Under the pieces are notes generated by a model, which was not told where the DNA came from, ran no database searches, and worked only from the letters and a program-made list of their open reading frames with translations. A program made the translations under genes and the position numbers. Positions 1 to 5,002 of a DNA stretch of 5,242 nt are shown here, piece by piece. Source of the DNA: an uncultured Fretibacterium sp. (GTDB lineage: Bacteria > Synergistota > Synergistia > Synergistales > Aminobacteriaceae); the NCBI RefSeq assembly GCF_938030725.1, contig NZ_CALHIQ010000072.1, positions 1 through 5,242 on the forward strand, read 5' to 3'. Within the stretch, counting starts at the first letter, position 1; every line of letters begins with the position of its first letter.

Positions 1-71
1 GATTTGAACCAACGTAGGCTCTCGCCGACAGATTTACAGTCTGTTGCCATTGACCGCTCGGCCATTCCACC
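1..71 (-). tRNA. tRNA-Tyr (anticodon GTA), 3' end cut off by the window
   Basis: Read on the minus strand, the sequence folds as a class II tRNA. The acceptor strand GGTGGAA is at 71-65, followed by TG and a D-arm with GCC/GGC stem and a GAGCGGTCAAT loop. The anticodon stem ACAGA/TCTGT encloses the loop CTGTAAA, with anticodon GTA at 35-37. A long variable arm with a GGC-GAGA-GCC hairpin follows, then a T-arm reaching TTCAAAT. Long variable arm plus GTA anticodon identify tyrosine. The last part of the T-stem, the 3' acceptor strand and the discriminator (about 12-15 bases) lie outside the window. It sits 18 bases after tRNA-Thr on the same strand and is presumably cotranscribed with it. Confidence 0.95.
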
Positions 72-89
72 ACTTCGTACTGGTTTGAC

Positions 90-165
90 TGGAGCCGGAG
101 GCAGGATTCGAACCTGTGACCTGCTGATTACAAGTCAGCCGCTCTACCAACTGAGCTACACCGGC
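90..165 (-). tRNA. tRNA-Thr (anticodon TGT), CCA encoded
   Basis: On the minus strand the cloverleaf starts with GCCGGTG (165-159) and continues with TA, a GCTC/GAGC D-stem and the loop AGTTGGTA. The anticodon stem GCTGA/TCAGC is perfect and encloses CTTGTAA, with anticodon TGT at 130-132. A 5-base variable loop and a TTCGAAT T-loop follow. The 3' end is CTCCGGC, discriminator T, then a genomically encoded CCA (90-92). Two pairs are not canonical: T6 faces T67 in the acceptor stem, and A49 faces C65 at the base of the T-stem. Identity elements and all loops are intact, so I regard it as a working tRNA. It is the first gene of the operon, about 50 bases downstream of the promoter. Confidence 0.96.
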
Positions 166-217
166 AAAACGGAAGCCCTCGGAAGAAGCCCCTCAATCTC
201 GCACAATACGGTCATGC

Positions 218-246
218 ATTGTACCGTCAGCCCGTCCTTTTGTCAA
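218..246 (-). promoter_or_regulatory. Strong sigma-70 promoter of the tRNA operon
   Basis: On the minus strand, TTGACA (246-241, perfect -35) is followed by a 17-base spacer and TACAAT (223-218, 5 of 6 matches to the -10). Transcription would start near 211, giving a leader of roughly 45 bases before tRNA-Thr. Strength and placement fit a stable-RNA promoter. The GC-containing stretch just after the -10 would also suit stringent control, but that is inference. The rest of 166-304 holds no gene, and I see no U-tract terminator for the permease gene upstream. Confidence 0.85.
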
Positions 247-304
247 GCGAGGGCTACAGTCCCGCAAAGCAAGGTTCAAGGCAGGTCTGGAGTTGGTCCT
301 CAGT

Positions 305-1795
305 TCAAATTGGGAACAGGACATAAGTGTAGAACATCGCCAGCAGGCCGAGGAACAACATCAGGAGGATCGAGGGCATCAGGGTCTTCCGGATGACCTC
401 CCCCTCGCGTCCCAGGATCGCGACACAGGCGCAGACCGCCACGACGTTATTCGGGCAGATCATGTTCCCGATCGCGCCGCCTGTATTTTGGGCAGCTACC
501 ACGGTGACGGGATTTAGCGCCAGGGTTTTCACCGCCTCCATGTGCAGAGGATTGAACATAAGGTTGGACCCCAAGTTGGTCCCTGTGATGAACCCTCCGA
601 TCTGCCCGATCAGGACTGCGGCCATGGGATACAGGATGCCTGCAGCCGCACTGAGAGTTTTAGCCAGAGCACTGATCTGACCGGAGAGCTTCATGCAGTT
701 GACCATTGCCAGCAGGAAGCCCATGGCTAACAGTGCCGGGACGACCTTTTTGAAAGAGTCCTTCATGGCCTCGACGAGATAATAGGCATGGCGGAAGATG
801 AAAGAGGCAAGGACGGCACTGACCAGAATGACGCAGCCAACCCAAACCGTGTAGCCGCCCCCGAAGGCGATCAGGTATTTGAGCGGGACGGAGAGGCGGA
901 CGACCACCAACAGCACACACAGGATGAAGTATGGGGACAAGGAGAAGAGGAAGTTCCCCAAGGAGTGCGCTTCCTGGCTCTCGGTGTGCTCCAGACGATA
1001 CTCCGCCGGTATGGCAAGAAGGTCCTCCCGGCGGAGGGTCAGGTAGGTGCTGTAAAGGAGGGTGCTCACAAATCCGCCCAAAAGGCTGGTCAGCTCTGTA
1101 ATCTGAATGAAAACGTTGCTGATGGCAAAATTGATGGCTCCCGTGAGAAGCCCCAGGACCAGGATATCTCTCCATATCCCCCTGAAGGCCCTGCGGCCGA
1201 AGACGAAAGCGATCATCAGGACGGGTAGCAGGATGTACTCGAAGCAGGCCAGACGTCCGGTCATGGCAGAGGCCTGCATGAAATCCACAAACTTTCCCGC
1301 GCCAACGACCGTGGTAACTCCTGCACCTCCCCAGCTAACCGGCGCGGAGTTCCCCATCAAACAGGCCGCCGCAGCAATTACGGGGTTCATACCAAGTCCA
1401 ACCAAAAATGGAGCCGCTAGCGCCGCGGGAGAACCGGCCCCTGCAGCTCCCTCCAAAAAGGTCCCGAAAGGGATGGCGAGCAACAGCACCATCAGCCTCT
1501 TGTCGGAGGTGACATGAGCGAGGCCGTTGCGGATTCGGTCCATGGCCCCGGCCTTCAGCATCACCTGCAGCATGGTGAACGCCGCAAAGATGATCCAGAC
1601 GATCCTTAGTCCGTCTACGATGCCGGATGCGCTGGTTTCAAGAAGGCCCGAGGCGGAGCCTGAGAAGAAGAGCAATCCGCTGAGGAAAGCGATCAGCCAA
1701 CAGGCGGGGGCTACGACCTTGGAAGGAAGATCGAAACCGGCCATCCCGATCAAGATCGCCGCTATAGGCAGCAGGGCCAGAACAAAATGAAGCAT
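305..1795 (-). CDS. lctP: LctP-family lactate/glycolate permease
   Basis: This is a 496-residue polytopic inner-membrane protein of the L-lactate permease family (TC 2.A.14), whose known members import lactate or glycolate with protons. Family hallmarks are visible: an EGAAGAGSPAA stretch at about 115-125, then GLGMNP (133-138) and a conserved asparagine-serine segment (149-150). Near the C-terminus come an FITGTN motif (402-407), a NTGGAIGNMICP stretch (437-448) and an LGREGE motif (461-466). Hydrophobic segments fill most of the length, with one hydrophilic loop around 255-279. E. coli LldP and GlcA are about 550 residues, so this is a compact member. An ATG nine codons upstream (1822) is open, but ATG 1795 has AAAAGGA nine bases before it and gives a normal hydrophobic N-terminus; the upstream ATG has no Shine-Dalgarno. 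No lactate dehydrogenase or lactate-utilisation gene is adjacent, so the actual substrate is uncertain. The gene is monocistronic and divergent from pcp. Confidence 0.9.
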   Translation of the reverse strand: MLHFVLALLPIAAILIGMAGFDLPSKVVAPACWLIAFLSGLLFFSGSASGLLETSASGIVDGLRIVWIIFAAFTMLQVMLKAGAMDRIRNGLAHVTSDKRLMVLLLAIPFGTFLEGAAGAGSPAALAAPFLVGLGMNPVIAAAACLMGNSAPVSWGGAGVTTVVGAGKFVDFMQASAMTGRLACFEYILLPVLMIAFVFGRRAFRGIWRDILVLGLLTGAINFAISNVFIQITELTSLLGGFVSTLLYSTYLTLRREDLLAIPAEYRLEHTESQEAHSLGNFLFSLSPYFILCVLLVVVRLSVPLKYLIAFGGGYTVWVGCVILVSAVLASFIFRHAYYLVEAMKDSFKKVVPALLAMGFLLAMVNCMKLSGQISALAKTLSAAAGILYPMAAVLIGQIGGFITGTNLGSNLMFNPLHMEAVKTLALNPVTVVAAQNTGGAIGNMICPNNVVAVCACVAILGREGEVIRKTLMPSILLMLFLGLLAMFYTYVLFPI

Positions 1796-1994
1796 GAATC
1801 CACATCCTTTTCTTAAAATCATCTTGAAAAGTTAGAAACGGGCTCGCGGCAATAATTAAGGGAAAAACGGATCAGCCTCCTCGGAACTATCCTCAAATCT
1901 GGCATATGGGTTCAGTTCGCAGCGTCGGGTAACGATTCGTCCCGGATACGCCATCCTTTCAACGATCTTCCAGGCCCCATACGCTAAATAATGA

Positions 1995-2023
1995 AGTATA
2001 CCCCCAAATCACAGTTTTAAGAA
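1995..2023 (-). promoter_or_regulatory. Possible promoter for the permease gene
   Basis: On the minus strand TATACT (2000-1995) matches the sigma-70 -10 at five of six positions. At a 17-base spacing upstream lies TTCTTA (2023-2018), which matches the -35 at only three of six. The start site would be near 1988, giving a long leader of about 190 bases before the permease ATG. A regulator-dependent promoter would tolerate such a weak -35, but this remains a guess. Confidence 0.25.
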
Positions 2024-2179
2024 GACCATCTGGCGACTCATCTTTTTTGCCTGTGTCTTTGAAGAAAAACCCAAAATAACGGCTTTCGGCATGGTAGAAT
2101 CTTAAAATTAAAACGCGCGGTGCTTTTCGGCGGCTGTTTCGCCAGCGATCTTTTTTTATGGTTGAGCTAACTGAGAAAC

Positions 2180-2198
2180 GGCCCGTCGGGCCTGGAGG
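2180..2198 (+). promoter_or_regulatory. pcp ribosome binding site with abutting hairpin
   Basis: GGAGG at 2194-2198 lies seven bases before ATG 2206 and decides the pcp start. Directly upstream, GGCCC (2180-2184) and GGGCC (2188-2192) form a compact GC hairpin with the three-base loop GTC. It ends one base before the Shine-Dalgarno. It does not occlude the site in this fold and may simply keep the region single-stranded; regulation is speculative. Confidence 0.6.
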
Positions 2199-2205
2199 CA
2201 GGGAG

Positions 2206-2856
2206 ATGCAAGATAAAGTTCTGGTCACAGGATTTGAACCCTTCGGCGGCGAACCGATCAACCCTGCTGGCGAAGTTCTGAAACTCCTTGAGGGGAAGAC
2301 GGTGGAGGGATGCCAAATCGTCACGAAGGAAATCCCTACGGTGCGCTTTCTCTCCTTGGAGATGCTTCGGTCGGCCGTGGCCCGTGAAGACCCGATGATC
2401 GTCATCTCGCTGGGGCAGGCGGGAGGGCGCTCTGAGATCACGCCCGAACGTGTCGCCATCAACGTCGATGATTTTCGCATCCCGGATAACGCCGGGAATC
2501 AGCCGGTGGATGAGCCCGTGATCGAGGGCGCTCCCACGGCCTACTGGTCCACCTTGCCCGTCAAAAGCATGGTACGGGCAATACGGGACGCAGGGATTCC
2601 CGCTTCGGTTTCAAACAGTGCGGGTACCTTTGTATGCAACCACCTTTTTTATGGCTTGATGCACCTCTTGGCGGAAGAAGGCAACGCGCGCCGAGGGGGA
2701 TTCATTCACATTCCATACATGGCCGAACAGGCCAGGCGTTTGGGAGAAGAAAACGGCCTGCCTGTGGCGATGATGGCCAGAGGAATCGAGGTCGCGATCC
2801 GAGCGGCGCTAACCGCCCGCGAGGACATCCGTGAGGTCGGCGGCCGGCTCCATTAG
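2206..2856 (+). CDS. pcp: Pyrrolidone-carboxylate peptidase (pyroglutamyl peptidase I)
   Basis: This 216-residue cytosolic cysteine peptidase of MEROPS family C15 (EC 3.4.19.3) removes N-terminal pyroglutamate from peptides. The N-terminus carries the family signature VLVTGFEPFGG (5-15). The catalytic glutamate is E81 in ITPERVAIN (78-86), the nucleophile is C144 in SAGTFVCNH (138-146), and the histidine is H168 in GFIHIPY (165-171). These numbers coincide with the classical Glu81-Cys144-His168 triad of the Bacillus enzyme, which supports the chosen start. An in-frame ATG at 2158 would add 16 residues but lacks a ribosome binding site, whereas ATG 2206 has GGAGG seven bases upstream. Length is normal for the family, with a slightly extended C-terminus. 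The gene stands alone between a divergent permease and a chemoreceptor, and fits a role in peptide turnover or salvage. Confidence 0.97.
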   Translation: MQDKVLVTGFEPFGGEPINPAGEVLKLLEGKTVEGCQIVTKEIPTVRFLSLEMLRSAVAREDPMIVISLGQAGGRSEITPERVAINVDDFRIPDNAGNQPVDEPVIEGAPTAYWSTLPVKSMVRAIRDAGIPASVSNSAGTFVCNHLFYGLMHLLAEEGNARRGGFIHIPYMAEQARRLGEENGLPVAMMARGIEVAIRAALTAREDIREVGGRLH

Positions 2857-2885
2857 GGCTTGAATTTAGCTAAGATCATTGACGT

Positions 2886-2915
2886 ACTCCCACGAAATAA
2901 AATTCATGGGAGTTT
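2886..2915 (+). terminator. Weak terminator-like hairpin after pcp
   Basis: ACTCCCA (2886-2892) pairs perfectly with TGGGAGT (2907-2913). After a C/A mismatch, GAA (2894-2896) pairs with TTC (2903-2905) around the loop ATAAAA. Only three T follow the stem, so termination would be inefficient. It lies 30 bases after the pcp stop codon, which is the expected place for a terminator. Confidence 0.4.
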
Positions 2916-2918
2916 AAG

Positions 2919-2994
2919 CGAGCCTACCTCGATTCACAGTGCACCCCGCTTCCCGAGCGGAGGCATCGACAAAGGCAGCCGACCGAAGCCGGTC
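2919..2994 (+). other. Cluster of short hairpins in the pcp-MCP intergenic region
   Basis: Three local stems follow one another. CGAG/CTCG (2919-2922 with 2928-2931) has a five-base loop. CCGCT/AGCGG (2946-2950 with 2956-2960) has the loop TCCCG. GACCG/CGGTC (2981-2985 with 2990-2994) has the loop AAGC. A purine-rich linker containing GACAAAGGC (2968-2976) sits between the second and third stems. Whether it is transcribed as an MCP leader, as the 3' end of the pcp message or as a separate RNA cannot be decided from sequence. I do not recognise a known RNA family. Confidence 0.35.
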
Positions 2995-3004
2995 TTATGT
3001 CTTC

Positions 3005-3015
3005 CCCGATATAAG
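3005..3015 (+). promoter_or_regulatory. Possible MCP promoter -10 element
   Basis: CCCGATAT (3005-3012) matches the sigma-28 flagellar -10 consensus GCCGATAA/T at seven of eight positions, and chemoreceptor genes are frequent sigma-28 targets. The same bases contain TATAAG (3010-3015), a five-of-six sigma-70 -10. Neither has a convincing -35: the position expected for TAAA (2986-2989) reads AAGC. A start near 3020 would give a short leader of about 45 bases before the MCP. Confidence 0.35.
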
Positions 3016-3063
3016 TAGTGAAGCATTGCATTTCAAAGAAATTGAACAGGAGGGTTTCTATTC

Positions 3064-4749
3064 ATGAGGATCAGGAAATTATTGTTCGTGACCGGGACGT
3101 TCACAGCAGTGTTTGCCGCGGCTGTTTTGGTGGGGATAGTCTTTCTTCAATTGCGCCAAGCCGAGCAACGCAAGGCTTTTGAAGAACAACTTGAATTTAT
3201 CGAGCTTTCCCACTCCCTGAGCGCGGCGTCGGACTATCTGACGCAGGAGGTGCGCTACTACGTCCAGACGGAGGACAAAAAGCATTTCGACAACTATTGG
3301 CGTGAGGTCAACGAAACGCGCCGCAGGGAGAAGGTCATTGCGAGGCTGAAGGAGCTGGGGACGCCTGCCGAGTATCTGGAGCTTCTGGAAAAGGGCGCGG
3401 CGGAATCCAACAGTTTGGCCAAGCTGGAGGGCGTTGCGATGAAGGCACTGGAGGACGGAAATCGCGACGAGGCTCAGCGCTTGCTTTTTGGCCAGGATTA
3501 CGAAAAAAGTAAGGACGTAATCGAAGGCTACGTTGGCAACTTTCAAAAATCTGTGCGTCAGATGCTGGCTGAGCGGGTGGAGGCAATTTCCAGTGTCTTC
3601 AATCGGGCTCTCAATGTGGTGGTCGCAGGCACGGTGCTTTTAATCCTCCTCATCCTTGGAACCTTTGTCATCCTGTACCGCAGGCTGTCCCGGATCAGTC
3701 GCCTGATGGACGACCTGTCCCAAAGCGCCGGAGATCTGACCCAGCGCCTCAGCGTGTCCGGAAGCGATGAGGTGGCGGAGATCGCCTCTCATGTGGATGA
3801 CTTCATCGAAACGGTCCAGAAGATCGTCGTGGAGGTTGCCCACGCGGTGGCCTCCCTGACCGCTTCGGCAGAGGAGCTGAGCTCCACAAGTACCCAGACC
3901 GCCGACGTCGCCAGCAGCTTGGATGTTTCCATCGGAAAGGTGAATGAAGCCGCTCTTACGCAGGCCCGGGACGCGGAGGCGGGGGCCTCGAATATCAAAG
4001 TGTTGGGGGACCTGATCGACGAGGATCTGAGGCGAGTCGCCATTCTGGGGCAAGATGCCGACACGGTTACGGCGCTGGTATCGGAGGGGATCGAAGCCCT
4101 GAAGAAACTGAATGCGTCGGCTTCCGAGAGCACGGCGCTGTCCACAAAGGTGTACGAGGCAATCACCGAAACCAGCGTGAGCGTTTCCGCGATCTCAAAG
4201 GCCAGCGAGATGGTTCGTGGCATCGCGCACCAGATCAACCTCCTGGCGCTGAACGCAGCGATAGAGTCGGCACGGGCAGGAGAGGCAGGAAAGGGGTTCT
4301 CCGTGGTGGCTGAGGAGGTACGGAAGCTGGCGGAGGAAACTTCGACCTTTACGGACGAGATCACCCGAACGATCGGCGGACTGCTCAACAGAGCGCAGGA
4401 GGCCGTCGACCTGATCAAACAAACGCAGGCTTTGGTGGAGATTCAAAACGACCATATTCAGAATACAAACGACCGTTTCAACGGGATATCGAACGCGATC
4501 AAAAACGTCATCCAAACCTCGAAGGAGTTGAACGAGGGTGGATTGAAGATGAACGACCAGAAGGCTCAGGTGGTGGATATCATCTCAACCCTTTCGCAGC
4601 TTGCCAACGACAACGCCGCAGTTACCCTCAAGGCAGCGGAGTCCATCAAAGGACAAGCGGCCTCGATCAGCATCCTCTCAAAGGCCAGCTACGAGGTTGC
4701 CGTGATGGCCGAACGTATTATGGAAACCATCACACGGTTCAAGTATTAA
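3064..4749 (+). CDS. Methyl-accepting chemotaxis protein (transmembrane chemoreceptor)
   Basis: This is a 561-residue inner-membrane receptor that passes an extracytoplasmic signal to CheA/CheW. A short basic N-terminus precedes membrane helix 1 (about 6-30). A helical periplasmic domain follows (31-183), with a segment around 52-90 rich in Tyr and Arg (YLTQEVRYYVQTED at 58-71, then RRRE at 86-89). I recall this pattern from four-helix-bundle type sensors of MCP and GGDEF proteins, but the ligand is unknown. Membrane helix 2 is about 184-205, HAMP about 206-258, and the signalling hairpin 259-561. The tip is highly conserved: GIAHQINLLALNAA (386-399), then E401, R404, G406 and GFSVVAEEVRKLA (411-423). 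A plausible methylation pair is E270-E271. The C-terminus ends in TRFKY with no CheR-tethering pentapeptide. AGGAGGG (3048-3054) lies nine bases before the ATG. The gene is monocistronic, closed by a strong terminator. Confidence 0.97.
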   Translation: MRIRKLLFVTGTFTAVFAAAVLVGIVFLQLRQAEQRKAFEEQLEFIELSHSLSAASDYLTQEVRYYVQTEDKKHFDNYWREVNETRRREKVIARLKELGTPAEYLELLEKGAAESNSLAKLEGVAMKALEDGNRDEAQRLLFGQDYEKSKDVIEGYVGNFQKSVRQMLAERVEAISSVFNRALNVVVAGTVLLILLILGTFVILYRRLSRISRLMDDLSQSAGDLTQRLSVSGSDEVAEIASHVDDFIETVQKIVVEVAHAVASLTASAEELSSTSTQTADVASSLDVSIGKVNEAALTQARDAEAGASNIKVLGDLIDEDLRRVAILGQDADTVTALVSEGIEALKKLNASASESTALSTKVYEAITETSVSVSAISKASEMVRGIAHQINLLALNAAIESARAGEAGKGFSVVAEEVRKLAEETSTFTDEITRTIGGLLNRAQEAVDLIKQTQALVEIQNDHIQNTNDRFNGISNAIKNVIQTSKELNEGGLKMNDQKAQVVDIISTLSQLANDNAAVTLKAAESIKGQAASISILSKASYEVAVMAERIMETITRFKY

Positions 4750-4761
4750 CGGCAAACTCCT

Positions 4762-4808
4762 GCCCCGATGAGGTTGGCGTTTTGACGTCAGCCTCATCGG
4801 GGCTTTTT
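4762..4808 (+). terminator. Strong intrinsic terminator of the MCP gene
   Basis: An 18-pair stem (4762-4779 with 4786-4803) has no mismatches apart from two G-T wobbles, and encloses the six-base loop TTTTGA. The outer twelve pairs, beginning GCCCCGATGAGG, are all Watson-Crick. Five T (4804-4808) follow on the plus strand. It begins 12 bases after the MCP stop codon. On the minus strand there is no T-run after the stem, so it is probably not a standard terminator for the convergent rhodanese transcript. Confidence 0.95.
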
Positions 4809-4842
4809 GTTGCCTTTTACCGGGGCTGGCCCTATCCCCTAC

Positions 4843-4998
4843 TCCTCTGCGTTCCACCAAGGAGGCGACGGCATCCCCGAGGAAATAGCGACCGGCCGAA
4901 AAGGCCAAGCCCCCGATCGTCGCCGCGGCCACACAGAGGACAGTGCCCAGGAGAGAGCCGAAGCCAGGGGGTAGTGTGCCGGCATCCCGCTTCGGCAA
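4843..4998 (-). pseudogene. Probable remnant of a TVP38/TMEM64 (VTT-domain) membrane protein
   Basis: The minus-strand frame beginning at a TTG (4998) encodes about 50 residues that look like one stretch of a VTT-domain protein. PPGFGSLLG (residues 10-18) is followed by a hydrophobic small-residue helix with AAATIGG (24-30), LAFSAGRYFLGD (31-42) and AVASLVERRG. In the TVP38 family the corresponding core has the pattern G-L-x-G, then GATLG, then AF-x-x-x-RY-x-G. The N-terminal and C-terminal parts expected of a roughly 200-residue protein are missing: upstream the frame runs into the rhodanese coding region in a different frame, and downstream it enters the MCP terminator and then MCP antisense. 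No ribosome binding site is clear. I therefore read it as a decayed gene, possibly once cotranscribed with the rhodanese gene. The family assignment is from memory of the motif pattern; chance similarity of a GC-rich frame is the alternative. Confidence 0.5.
4957..4996. repeat. Perfect 8-base inverted repeat
   Basis: GCCGAAGC (4957-4964) and GCTTCGGC (4989-4996) are exact inverted copies separated by 24 bases. On the plus strand the right arm is followed by six A, so on the minus strand six T come before the hairpin rather than after it. This is the wrong polarity for a terminator of the rhodanese transcript. It lies inside the putative VTT remnant and may be coincidental. Confidence 0.6.
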
Positions 4999-5002
4999 AA
5001 AA

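Larger units (their letters stand above)
1796..2205. other. Divergent intergenic region between permease and pcp
   Basis: About 410 bases separate the two start codons. I see no convincing gene: the minus-strand open frame covering 1959-2480 is mostly antisense to pcp and its intergenic part has no recognisable protein character. The section 2041-2160 is richer in A and T than the flanking genes, ending in a run of seven T at 2151-2157, and probably contains the pcp promoter. I could not find a -35/-10 pair there that I trust. The hexamers TAGAAT (2095-2100) and TAAAAT (2103-2108) are possible -10 elements without a good -35. Confidence 0.6.

Noticed and set aside
4..396. A plus-strand open frame of 130 residues across the tRNA genes
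   Set aside because: It is antisense to two tRNAs. The peptide GRIRTCDLLITSQPLYQLSY it encodes is the well-known artefact of translating the reverse strand of a tRNA gene.
1959..2480. A 173-residue minus-strand frame over the pcp promoter region and the 5' part of pcp
   Set aside because: Most of it is antisense to the unmistakable pcp gene, and it shows no recognisable domain or ribosome binding site.
2935..2980. A cyclic-di-GMP-I (GEMM) riboswitch before the MCP
   Set aside because: The overall arrangement is reminiscent, but the conserved GGGCAAACC and GACGCAAAGCC strings are absent and extra bases would be needed to align it. I kept it only as an unassigned structured segment.
3789..4418. 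A 209-residue minus-strand frame inside the MCP gene
   Set aside because: It is a shadow frame of a GC-rich coding region. Its Ser/Ala-rich composition mirrors the antisense of the receptor codons.
4957..5002. A terminator for the rhodanese gene formed by the 8-base inverted repeat and the adjacent run of six T
   Set aside because: On the minus strand the T-run comes before the stem, not after it, which is the wrong order for an intrinsic terminator.
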